Below the pieces are notes generated by a model, which saw only the letters and a program-made list of their open reading frames with translations, was not told the origin of the DNA and made no database searches. A DNA stretch of 8,559 nt, taken from assembly GCA_003486645.1 (NCBI GenBank), contig DNGI01000260.1, positions 1-8,559 on the forward strand, read 5' to 3'. The translations under genes were made by a program, and so were the position numbers. Each line of letters starts with the position of its first letter. The first letter of the stretch is position 1. This DNA comes from Cyanobacteria bacterium UBA11370. GTDB taxonomy: Bacteria; Cyanobacteriota; Cyanobacteriia; Cyanobacteriales; Coleofasciculaceae. Shown here piece by piece: positions 1-5,491 of the stretch.

Positions 1-55
1 GATTGTTTAAGCTGTTCGTCATTTAAACCTTACTGTCAATAATTACAGAATCCTT

Positions 56-80
56 GTAGTGCGACCATCTTGGTCGCTAC
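56..80. repeat. Short palindrome (REP-like hairpin)
   Basis: GCGACCA (61-67) and TGGTCGC (71-77) form a perfect 7-bp stem around a TCT loop. GTA (56-58) and TAC (78-80) extend it across a 2-base bulge. Palindromes of this GCGACC..GGTCGC type are scattered in cyanobacterial intergenic regions, so I read it as a small dispersed repeat. No T-run follows on either side, so it is not a canonical intrinsic terminator. It lies 42 bases before the first gene and could affect the leader of that mRNA. Confidence 0.5.
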
Positions 81-121
81 TGATACCCAATTTAAAGGCG
101 TGACAGCTTACAACCTCAAAA

Positions 122-574
122 ATGATTTCAGACTTTGATGAAAACGGCAAACTACCACCAGGAATTCATTGGGCAACATGGGAGGAATTTACAGATAGAT
201 TTGGTACTACACCACGTCGGCTTCGCCTGATACAGGGACTCAAATTAGCAATGGAGGAATTACAAGCAGCAGGGTGTCAAACGATTTACATTGATGGGAG
301 TTTTATCACTGAAAAACGGAATCCGGGTGATTTTGATGCCTGCTGGGACGAGAACGGAGTCGATTTGAATGACTTACAAAGCCTCGCTCCTACTTTATAT
401 AATTTTGCCCAAAAACGTGCTGAACAAAAAGTCAGGTATGGTGGAGAAATTTTTCCAGCCAGTTACCCAGCAGATATTTCAGGAACCCCCTTTATAGACT
501 TTTTTCAATTTGATACGAGAACAGATACAAGAAAAGGAATTATAGCTATAGATTTAGTGAGGTACTTGCCATGA
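122..574 (+). CDS. DUF6932 family protein, nucleotidyltransferase-like (putative toxin of a TA-like pair)
   Basis: This 150-aa protein resembles the DUF6932 family, whose members share an N-terminal LPPGIHxATWEEF block (residues 11-23) and an IDGSF signature. Residues 59-72 contain G59-S60-F61 followed by D70-F-D72, the GS...DxD arrangement of minimal nucleotidyltransferase (MNT-like) folds. D126 in PFIDFF could be the third acidic ligand. Residues 97-120 (RAEQKVRYGGEIFPASYPAD) are also typical of the family. ATG 122 is the only reasonable start, because an in-frame TGA lies at 101-103; no clear Shine-Dalgarno precedes it. The stop overlaps the next start by four bases, so the two proteins are probably made together. 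Family membership is recognised; nucleotide transfer and toxicity are inferred from motif and context. Confidence 0.85.
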   Translation: MISDFDENGKLPPGIHWATWEEFTDRFGTTPRRLRLIQGLKLAMEELQAAGCQTIYIDGSFITEKRNPGDFDACWDENGVDLNDLQSLAPTLYNFAQKRAEQKVRYGGEIFPASYPADISGTPFIDFFQFDTRTDTRKGIIAIDLVRYLP

Positions 575-1071
575 TGATCAAAACTGAAAAACAGTACCAT
601 AGCACTCAAGAGTGGTTGCATAAATTTGAGCATACCGTATCAGAAATCGAAAACAACGAAAATCTAAAATCTGACCCGTTACGGCAGAAACTATACAGAG
701 ATTCATACCAGAGCCAAGTTGACGAGTTAAGGGAACAAATCACGGAATATGAAACCCTTACAACCCATGATCCAAAAACTCCATTAATTCTAAAAATTCA
801 GGATATCAATGAACTTCCTCTCCTGCTAATTAAAGCTCGCATGGCAGCTAAACTCAGCCAAAAAGAACTGGCAGATTTAGCGGGACTTGATGAAGCACAA
901 ATTCAGGAGTATGAAGAGAAAGACTATGAAACAGCTAGTTTTATCGATGTAATGGCAGTGTTTGATGCCCTGGATATAAACGTTCAAAAAGGTGAATTTT
1001 TACTGCCTTTGGATAAGCTGAGAAGAACGCCGATTACAAAAGAAGAGTTGCTAGGGAAGACTAAAAATTGA
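571..1071 (+). CDS. XRE-type helix-turn-helix protein (putative antitoxin or autoregulator)
   Basis: The 166-aa protein has two parts. Residues 1-65 are predicted helical and charged, possibly a coiled coil or partner-binding arm. Residues 84-137 form a Cro/C1-type helix-turn-helix: LIKARMAAKLSQKELADLAG, then LDEAQIQEYEEKDYETASF, then a helix around VMAVFDALDI. The recognition-helix segment is unusually acidic (YEEKDYE), so DNA binding may be weak. ATG 571 overlaps the upstream stop (ATGA, 571-574). GAGG at 559-562 inside the upstream gene sits 8 bases before 571, which supports coupled translation; a second ATG at 574 is also possible. A nuclease or NTase-like gene followed by an XRE gene is a common toxin-antitoxin layout, with the HTH protein expected to repress its own promoter and neutralise its partner. 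That role is inferred. Confidence 0.8.
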   Translation: MMIKTEKQYHSTQEWLHKFEHTVSEIENNENLKSDPLRQKLYRDSYQSQVDELREQITEYETLTTHDPKTPLILKIQDINELPLLLIKARMAAKLSQKELADLAGLDEAQIQEYEEKDYETASFIDVMAVFDALDINVQKGEFLLPLDKLRRTPITKEELLGKTKN

Positions 1072-1102
1072 ACAACTCTCTAAGCGGAATTTGGGATAAA
1101 AT

Positions 1103-1142
1103 TAAGATTACCAGTACGAGGGAAGTTATTTATGCTCAAGTA
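1103..1142 (+). repeat. Leader of Uma2 copy 1, identical to the copy-2 leader
   Basis: Bases 1103-1142 are identical to 2391-2430. The shared block covers the 29-base 5' leader and the first 11 bases of the gene. It contains the Shine-Dalgarno GAGGG (1118-1122), nine bases before ATG 1132. The match marks the left edge of the duplication and suggests both genes are translated with the same strength. TAAAAT at 1097-1102 could be a -10 element just outside the shared block, but no -35 is evident. Confidence 0.8.
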
Positions 1143-1905
1143 TAACCTGTTAAATTGCTTACCTTCAGCGGAAGATTTACCCGATTCTGATGATACTCCT
1201 GTGGATAATGAACTACAAAATTTAATTCCTGGTCTACTCAAAGCGATACTCGCCCTATTGTGGGTAGAGCGTTGGGATTGGTTCTTTGGAGTGGATATGG
1301 GGGTTTATTATGATCCTGGCAAGTCGGCGATGCCTGCGGCTGGCTTCGCCTACGCACCGGATGGGTTTTTAAGTATTGGCGTACCAAGATTTATAGATGA
1401 AGGTTTACGGCTTTCTTATGTAGTGTGGGAAGAGAAAGTTGTGCCGCTGTTAGCGTTAGAAGTTGTTTCGCATAAACGGAGAGGAGAATACAATAATAAG
1501 AAAGAAATCTATCGAGAGATGGGAGTATTATACTATGTAATTTACAATCCGTTGCGCCGCCGGAAAGCGTTCTTAGAAGTGCATAAATTAGTGGATGGGA
1601 GCTATAAGTTAGTACCAGGAAATCCGGTGTGGTTGCCGGAAATTAATTTAGGAATAGGTGCGGAAAGGGGAACGTATCTAGGAATGAATCGGCAGTGGTT
1701 GTATTGGTATGATCAGCAGGGGAAGAGATATTTGACTCCTGAAGAATCGATTGAGCAAGAGAGACAAAGTGTGTTCCAAGAAAGACAACGTACTCAACAA
1801 GCTCAACAACTTGCCGAACAAGAGAGACAACTTGCCGAACAAGAAAGACAACGCGCTCAAAGATTAGCTGAACAGCTTAGAATGTTGGGAATAGACCCGG
1901 ATTAA
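1132..1905 (+). CDS. Uma2 family endonuclease (DUF820), tandem copy 1
   Basis: This 257-aa protein is a Uma2/DUF820 protein with the PD-(D/E)XK nuclease fold. Likely catalytic residues are D77 in PDGFLS, E110 in LEVVS and K123 in NNKKEIY, followed by the family-typical MGVLYYVIYNP (130-140). No natural substrate is established for the family, which is greatly expanded in cyanobacteria. Residues 205-250 form a Gln/Glu/Arg-rich coiled coil containing tandem LAEQERQ units, lengthened by a 21-bp DNA repeat. Residues 65-75 (SAMPAAGFAYA) are encoded by a small dispersed repeat and make the protein 7 residues longer at this point than its paralogue at 2420-3097, immediately before the PD motif. The start is fixed by GAGGG nine bases upstream and by the identical leader of copy 2. 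The gene lies 60 bases after the TA-like pair and may be transcribed on its own or with it. Confidence 0.9.
   Translation: MLKYNLLNCLPSAEDLPDSDDTPVDNELQNLIPGLLKAILALLWVERWDWFFGVDMGVYYDPGKSAMPAAGFAYAPDGFLSIGVPRFIDEGLRLSYVVWEEKVVPLLALEVVSHKRRGEYNNKKEIYREMGVLYYVIYNPLRRRKAFLEVHKLVDGSYKLVPGNPVWLPEINLGIGAERGTYLGMNRQWLYWYDQQGKRYLTPEESIEQERQSVFQERQRTQQAQQLAEQERQLAEQERQRAQRLAEQLRMLGIDPD
1326..1355. repeat. Small dispersed repeat inside the Uma2 copy 1 coding region
   Basis: The 30 bases here run GGCGATGCC, TGCGGC, TGGCTTCGCC, TACGC. They match the GC-rich small dispersed repeat I recognise from many cyanobacterial genomes (GGCGATGCCTGCGGCGGGCT.CGCCTACGC type). Alignment with copy 2 shows 21 extra bases at this point, so the reading frame is kept. 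The segment is clearly more GC-rich than the gene around it. GGC-TTC-GCC within it forms a small hairpin. Confidence 0.8.
1810..1851. repeat. 21-bp tandem duplication in Uma2 copy 1
   Basis: Two adjacent 21-base units (1810-1830 and 1831-1851) differ at one base and encode two copies of LAEQERQ in the coiled-coil tail. A partial, diverged unit precedes them and another follows. Copy 2 lacks them, so the tail length probably changes by repeat slippage in multiples of seven residues, one coiled-coil heptad. Confidence 0.85.
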
Positions 1906-1963
1906 GTATTGTAAAGATAGTGCTAATTGTAGTAGTAAAAGTCGAATTATTCCTACAGATTGG

Positions 1964-2185
1964 GTGGTTACTGAGGTAGAAAATTATCAACCCTCAACGG
2001 ATATTCCGGGATTTAGAGAGGTGGTTATTGCGTATTGCGATCGCCAGCCTTTGAGTTTAGAAGAGTTCAGAGCGGCAATTTACGATAATAATGTTAAGGT
2101 TTCGGTTGATTCGTTTGGGGGTGATGAAGAAGCTTATCAACGATTTATTAATAGTGAAAATGCTAAGGGTTACGTGCAGGTTTAA
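1964..2185 (+). CDS. Hypothetical protein, GTG start, possibly a gene remnant
   Basis: This is a 73-codon reading frame that I do not recognise. The frame is open from 1895, just after a TAG, but has no ATG; the first usable start is GTG 1964, with no clear Shine-Dalgarno. The product is acidic and soluble-looking, with a PLSLEEFRAAIYD helix (residues 29-41) and a FGGDEEAYQRFIN segment (51-63), and no membrane segment or cysteine motif. A HIP1 octamer (2037-2044) lies within it. Codon usage looks plausible for a real gene. It may be a small gene or the 3' end of a longer gene damaged when the Uma2 region was duplicated. It sits 58 bases after Uma2 copy 1. Confidence 0.4.
   Translation: MVTEVENYQPSTDIPGFREVVIAYCDRQPLSLEEFRAAIYDNNVKVSVDSFGGDEEAYQRFINSENAKGYVQV
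2037..2044. repeat. HIP1 octamer GCGATCGC
   Basis: This is the highly iterated palindrome typical of cyanobacterial chromosomes. It lies inside the small reading frame at 1964-2185. Confidence 0.9.
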
Positions 2186-2239
2186 CTAAGATTGCTGTCT
2201 TGTTTCTATCCTGTAATGACCGAAGCAATTTTAGATTGA

Positions 2240-2348
2240 GGTACAGTAAGACCTAACCCCCAACCCCCTTCCCTAGCAGGGAAGGGGGCTAATTTCAAAG
2301 CCTCTCTCCTTATAGGAGAGAGGTTTGGAGAGAGGTCAAAACTGTACC
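2240..2348. repeat. MITE-like palindromic element with two inner hairpins
   Basis: This 109-bp element is bounded by perfect 8-bp inverted repeats GGTACAGT (2240-2247) and ACTGTACC (2341-2348). A second pairing, GACCT (2250-2254) with AGGTC (2333-2337), continues the outer stem. Inside are an 11-bp hairpin (2264-2274 with 2278-2288, loop AGC) and a 10-bp hairpin (2301-2310 with 2314-2323, loop TAT). A second GGAGAGAGG at 2327-2335 repeats 2315-2323 and could compete for the same partner. Elements with a CCTAACCCCC..CCCCTTCCCT..AGGGAAGGGGG core are abundant in filamentous cyanobacteria. It has no coding capacity, and I see no target-site duplication. It lies between the two Uma2 copies. Confidence 0.8.
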
Positions 2349-2390
2349 GCACACGAGTGAGAATTGCTATATATTAAATTAATAATAAAA

Positions 2391-2430
2391 TAAGATTACC
2401 AGTACGAGGGAAGTTATTTATGCTCAAGTA
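2391..2430 (+). repeat. Leader of Uma2 copy 2, identical to the copy-1 leader
   Basis: This block is a base-for-base copy of 1103-1142. Its Shine-Dalgarno GAGGG (2406-2410) is nine bases before ATG 2420. Upstream of it the two loci diverge, and the MITE-like element ends 42 bases before it. This copy therefore depends on its own or read-through transcription starting in AT-rich DNA around 2370-2390. Confidence 0.8.
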
Positions 2431-3097
2431 CAACCTCCTAAACTGCTTACCTTTAGCCGAAGAGTTACCCGATTCTGATGATACTCCTGTGGATAATGAA
2501 CTACAAGATTTAATTCCTGGTTTACTCAAAGCCATTGTTGCCTTATTGTGGGCAGAGCGTTGGGATTGGTATTTTGGAGTAGATATGGCAATTTACTATG
2601 ATCCAGACCAGCCAGCGATTGTGCCCGATGGGTTTTTAAGTGTAGGGGTAGAAAGAGTTATTGATGAAGATTTACGGCTTTCTTATGTGTTGTGGGAAGA
2701 GAAAGTTGTGCCTTTCTTAGTGTTAGAAGTGGTGTCCCATAAACAGAGAGGAGAATACAGCAGTAAGAAGAAAATTTATCGAGAGATGGGAGTATTATAC
2801 TATGTAATTTACAATCCGCTGCGCCGCCGGAAAGCGAGATTAGAAGTGCATAAATTAGTGGATGGGATCTATGAGTTAGTACCAGGAAATCCGGTGTGGT
2901 TGCCGGAAATTAATTTAGGAATTGGTGCGGAAAGGGGGACTTATCAGGGGATTAATCGGGAGTGGTTGTATTGGTATGATCAACAGGGGAAGAGATATTT
3001 GACACCGGAAGAACGAATTCAAGAAGAGAGACAACGCGCTCAAAGGTTAGCGGATCAGCTTAGAGCGTTAGGGGTTGATCCGGATTCGATTTCCTGA
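2420..3097 (+). CDS. Uma2 family endonuclease (DUF820), tandem copy 2
   Basis: This 225-aa paralogue of 1132-1905 differs at about 8 of its first 62 residues. The predicted PD-(D/E)XK residues are intact: D70 in VPDGFLS, E103 in LEVVS, and K116 in SSKKKIY. The block REMGVLYYVIYNPLRRRKA (121-139) is almost unchanged between the copies. It lacks both the dispersed-repeat peptide and the LAEQERQ expansion, so its coiled-coil tail (197-216) is short and it is probably closer to the ancestral form. The C-terminus runs four residues past the stop position of copy 1. The start is set by GAGGG nine bases upstream. Both copies look functional. The biological substrate of this family is not established. 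Confidence 0.9.
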   Translation: MLKYNLLNCLPLAEELPDSDDTPVDNELQDLIPGLLKAIVALLWAERWDWYFGVDMAIYYDPDQPAIVPDGFLSVGVERVIDEDLRLSYVLWEEKVVPFLVLEVVSHKQRGEYSSKKKIYREMGVLYYVIYNPLRRRKARLEVHKLVDGIYELVPGNPVWLPEINLGIGAERGTYQGINREWLYWYDQQGKRYLTPEERIQEERQRAQRLADQLRALGVDPDSIS

Positions 3098-3130
3098 AAG
3101 AAAAGGTGAGTAATTCACTAAAGTATAGGT

Positions 3131-3138
3131 GCGATCGC
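3131..3138. repeat. HIP1 octamer GCGATCGC
   Basis: This is the second HIP1 palindrome of the window, in the gap after Uma2 copy 2. Confidence 0.9.
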
Positions 3139-3213
3139 TCTACAATAAACCTCTTGCAAAAGTGGAAGAGACCCCTCTTATACCAGTTTCCTTTAATAAC
3201 GCTATAGAAAAGA

Positions 3214-3295
3214 GATCCCCCCTAGCCCCCCTTAAAAAGGGGGGAACAAGAGATTTCCTCAAAGTCCCCCTTTTTAAGGGGGATTTAGGGGGATC
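3214..3295. repeat. Cyanobacterial palindromic repeat with two inner hairpins
   Basis: The ends are inverted repeats: GATCCCCCCTA (3214-3224) against TAGGGGGATC (3286-3295), with one extra C on the left. Inside are an 8-bp hairpin (3226-3233 with 3237-3244) and a 7-bp hairpin (3266-3272 with 3276-3282), each with a 3-base loop. This GATCCCCC..CCCCTT..AAGGGG..GGGGGATC type is dispersed in many cyanobacteria. It can be read in frame as a PLAPLKKGG-like peptide, which is not a real protein. It takes up most of the 260-base gap between Uma2 copy 2 and the methyltransferase. The T-run at 3271-3275 is inside the second hairpin, so a terminator role is uncertain. Confidence 0.8.
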
Positions 3296-3303
3296 TTCTC
3301 AGT

Positions 3304-3332
3304 GTTGTATTGTTTGATGAAATTGGTATAAT
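3304..3332 (+). promoter_or_regulatory. Probable extended -10 promoter for the methyltransferase gene
   Basis: TATAAT at 3327-3332 is a perfect -10 box preceded by TG-G (3324-3326), the extended -10 motif. A weak -35, TTGTAT (3305-3310), lies 16 bases upstream. Transcription would start near 3339, giving a leader of about 20 bases that contains AAGG (3347-3350) seven bases before ATG 3358. The promoter begins only nine bases after the palindromic repeat. Confidence 0.55.
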
Positions 3333-3357
3333 TTGTAAAATTCAGTAAGGATTTGCA

Positions 3358-4692
3358 ATGGAAAATCAATCCTCGGAGTTAATCGAGAAAATCCGTCAGC
3401 AGTTTGACTTTGGTCCTTATCCGAGAGTTGCGCTAGACGAGTCTCCGAAAAATAATTTTAATTTGCTCTATATTCACAATCTGGTTACTCCTTACTATTT
3501 AAGAAATCAAAGAGTTATTGAAACTGAAGATAAATTGATATTAGATGCTGGGTGTGGGACAGGATACAAAACTCTGTGTTTAGCTGAAGCGAATCCCGGC
3601 GCTAAAATTGTCGGAATTGACCTCTCGGAAGAGTCAGTCAAGTTAGCTGAACAACGGCTAAAACATCATGGGTTTGAGGAGAATGTAGAATTTGATGTTC
3701 TGGCAATTGAGGAATTACCGAAGCTGGGATTAGAATTTGATTATATTAATTGTGATGAACTCCTTTATTTGTTTCCCGAACCTGCTATAGGCTTGGAGGC
3801 GATGAAGTCCGTTCTCAAGCCACAGGGTATTATTCGGAGTAATTTGCATAGTTCTATTCAACGAGTTAATTATTATCGGGCACAAGAGTTATTCAAGATG
3901 ATGGGGTTAATGGATAGCAACCCTGAAGATATGGAAATAGAGCTGGCTTTGGAAACCCTGAAGGCTTTAAAAAACGGTGTTGATCTTAAGGCTAAAATTT
4001 GGAATCCCAATTATGAAGGCGAAAAAGGGAAACAAGCGGTTTTAATGAATTATCTATTCCAAGGAGATAAAGGTTACACGATTCCTGACTTATTTGCTGC
4101 CTTGAGAGCATCGGATTTAGAATTTATCAGCATGGTGAACTGGCGACAGTGGGAGTTAACAGATTTATTTCGAGAACCCGATAACTTGCCAGCGTTTTGG
4201 GGAATGAGTTTACCAGAGATTTCGATAGAAGATCGCCTTCATTTGTTTGAACTCCTACACCCAGCTCATCGTTTGTTAGACTTTTGGTGTGGTCATCCTG
4301 GTCAAGCAGAATCCTATAGGGTAATTGACGAGTGGGAGTTATCAGATTGGCAAACGGCTCAAGTACATTTGCATCCTCAACTTAGAACTTCTCAAGTTAA
4401 GGAAGACTTATTCAAGTGTCTAGCTGAACAGAAACCCTTTGAGATTAGTCGTCATCTCACGCTTCCTGCTTTGGCTCCGGTTTTGATAGATAGTAGTGCT
4501 GCGGCTTGTTTGGTTCCCCTGTGGGATGGTTCACAATCTGTTATATCTTTAATGGAACGGTGGCTCAAGGTCAAACCCCTCAATCCTGTTACCCTGGAAC
4601 CTATAACTGAGATGGATGCTCTCAATGAGGTTAAACAGCTACTCAGCAAGCTAGAGGTTTTTCTTTACATTCTTCTGGAAACCCCGCACTGA
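3358..4692 (+). CDS. Class I SAM-dependent methyltransferase with long C-terminal region
   Basis: This 444-aa protein transfers a methyl group from S-adenosylmethionine to an unknown acceptor. The Rossmann-fold domain spans about residues 45-165. Motif I is LDAGCGTGYKT (62-72), the acidic ribose-binding loop is VGIDLS (85-90), the motif II region is YINCDELLYLF (129-139), and LKPQGIIRSNLH (153-164) follows. The N-terminus IRQQFDFGPYPRVALDESP (12-30) and IHNLVTPYYLRNQRVI (39-54) recur in a cyanobacterial methyltransferase group I recognise by pattern. Residues 170-444 are mostly helical and have no catalytic motif I can name; this length could hold a substrate- or partner-binding domain. AAGG seven bases upstream supports the start. 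It is 119 bases upstream of the pilin start on the same strand, so methylation of pili, their glycan or a pilus regulator is plausible but inferred. Confidence 0.85.
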   Translation: MENQSSELIEKIRQQFDFGPYPRVALDESPKNNFNLLYIHNLVTPYYLRNQRVIETEDKLILDAGCGTGYKTLCLAEANPGAKIVGIDLSEESVKLAEQRLKHHGFEENVEFDVLAIEELPKLGLEFDYINCDELLYLFPEPAIGLEAMKSVLKPQGIIRSNLHSSIQRVNYYRAQELFKMMGLMDSNPEDMEIELALETLKALKNGVDLKAKIWNPNYEGEKGKQAVLMNYLFQGDKGYTIPDLFAALRASDLEFISMVNWRQWELTDLFREPDNLPAFWGMSLPEISIEDRLHLFELLHPAHRLLDFWCGHPGQAESYRVIDEWELSDWQTAQVHLHPQLRTSQVKEDLFKCLAEQKPFEISRHLTLPALAPVLIDSSAAACLVPLWDGSQSVISLMERWLKVKPLNPVTLEPITEMDALNEVKQLLSKLEVFLYILLETPH

Positions 4693-4811
4693 GCTGATTT
4701 GGAGAGGACAGGAAAAAATTTTGGGCAGAGGTGATATGAAATTGAATGTGGGTGGGTAAGTTAGGTGGAGGAATACAAATCAAACATCCCACAATTCAAG
4801 GAAAAACCCTC
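4693..4811 (+). promoter_or_regulatory. G-rich leader of the pilin gene
   Basis: This 119-base region separates the methyltransferase stop from the pilin ATG. It carries five closely spaced G-runs (4750-4752, 4754-4756, 4764-4765, 4767-4768, 4770-4771), enough for a two-layer G-quadruplex. It also has a strong GGAGG (4767-4771) with no ATG, GTG or TTG at a usable distance, and the true Shine-Dalgarno AAGGA (4798-4802), nine bases before ATG 4812. I found no convincing -35/-10 pair. The leader is long for a pilin read from an upstream promoter, so regulation at the RNA level is possible. Confidence 0.35.
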
Positions 4812-5399
4812 ATGAAACTCGAATTAAAAGCAAAGTACCTCCAGTACCTGAACCACAAAAAAGGCGATGAAGGCTTCACCCTGATTGAACTGCTCGTTGT
4901 AATCATCATTATCGGTATTCTGGCGGCTATTGCTCTACCTGCGTTTATGAACCAAGCCGCGAAAGCAAGGCAATCTGAAGCTAAACAGATTATTGGTTCT
5001 GCCATGCGTGCCCAACAAGCGTTTCGACTAGAGAACCCTAGATTTGCTTCAACTGCTGCTGAATTGGCAATTGGTATTAAGACAAGCTCGGCTAACTTTG
5101 CATACAGTGACCAATATGTAGCTGGAGGCGGAATGGCCGTTCCTGAAACCAGTAGAGGAAAGTTTGGTGAACCAGATAACATTTCTAACAGCGTTTCCAT
5201 GTATGGCAATGCCAATGACACAGAAGCTGTTCGCCACTATGCTGGTGCAGCTTATACTACTGAAGATGCAGACGGTAATGCCACAACTGTTACTCTATTG
5301 TGTGAAGGTAATAAGCCTGGAGTGGAGGCAAAAGTGGCAGCCGGTCCTCCACAGACAATTACTTCTACCTTGGAGTGTGTAGACAGTAAGACGCTCTAG
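4812..5399 (+). CDS. pilA: Type IV major pilin PilA (cyanobacterial G/H type)
   Basis: This 195-aa prepilin is a subunit of type IV pili. The 21-residue positively charged leader ends in G21, and the prepilin peptidase PilD would cut before F22. The mature start FTLIELLVVIIIIGILAAI (22-40) has E26 at the invariant Glu5 position and forms the membrane-spanning, filament-packing helix. The following AKARQSEAKQIIGSAMRAQQ (50-69) is typical of cyanobacterial PilA. C164 and C189 can form the disulfide-bounded D-region. Several Ser/Thr-rich stretches (90-93, 149-162) offer O-glycosylation sites. An in-frame ATG at 4746 would add 22 residues, but AAGGA nine bases before ATG 4812 and the normal leader length favour 4812. 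PilA drives motility and DNA uptake in cyanobacteria. It sits between the methyltransferase and the OGT-like gene. Confidence 0.92.
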   Translation: MKLELKAKYLQYLNHKKGDEGFTLIELLVVIIIIGILAAIALPAFMNQAAKARQSEAKQIIGSAMRAQQAFRLENPRFASTAAELAIGIKTSSANFAYSDQYVAGGGMAVPETSRGKFGEPDNISNSVSMYGNANDTEAVRHYAGAAYTTEDADGNATTVTLLCEGNKPGVEAKVAAGPPQTITSTLECVDSKTL

Positions 5400-5451
5400 T
5401 CGTTTGCTTTAAAGGGAATAGACATCCTACAACAACGTGTCCTAATAATTG

Positions 5452-5480
5452 GTGGCAGCCTTTTACAGAGGGTCTGCCAC
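5452..5480 (+). promoter_or_regulatory. Hairpin covering the ribosome-binding region of the glycosyltransferase gene
   Basis: GTGGCAG (5452-5458) pairs perfectly with CTGCCAC (5474-5480). CC (5459-5460) can add pairs with GG at 5471-5472 across a single bulged base. The loop side holds GAGGG (5468-5472), the only good Shine-Dalgarno before the next gene, so the fold would partly hide it. No T-run follows on the plus strand, so a terminator after pilA is less likely than a control of translation or an mRNA processing/stability element. Confidence 0.45.
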
Positions 5481-5491
5481 ATTTGTTAATA

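Noticed and set aside
34..49. CTGT-N8-ACAG inverted repeat upstream of the TA-like pair as a possible XRE operator
   Set aside because: Four-base arms are too short to distinguish from chance, and no second copy or promoter overlap is evident.
1678..1860. 60-codon minus-strand frame rich in Leu/Ser
   Set aside because: It is a shadow of the Gln/Glu-rich coiled-coil tail of Uma2 copy 1.
2264..2323. Possible intrinsic terminators in the GC-rich hairpins between the Uma2 copies
   Set aside because: No T-run follows either hairpin, and the terminal inverted repeats identify a dispersed element instead.
1103..3097. CRISPR-like or integrated mobile element explanation for the repeated segment
   Set aside because: There are only two gene-length copies, no short regularly spaced repeats, and no transposase, integrase or tRNA attachment site; a tandem gene duplication explains it.
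3129..3317. 62-codon plus-strand reading frame containing PLAPLKKGG-like sequence
   Set aside because: It is a translation of the palindromic repeat at 3214-3295, a known source of spurious cyanobacterial ORFs; no ribosome-binding site or family match.
4452..4649. 65-codon minus-strand frame over the methyltransferase 3' end
   Set aside because: It is antisense to a long conserved gene, with no domain or ribosome-binding site.
4796..5221. 141-codon minus-strand frame over the pilin gene
   Set aside because: It lies entirely opposite the well-supported pilA gene and its leader and has no recognisable domain.
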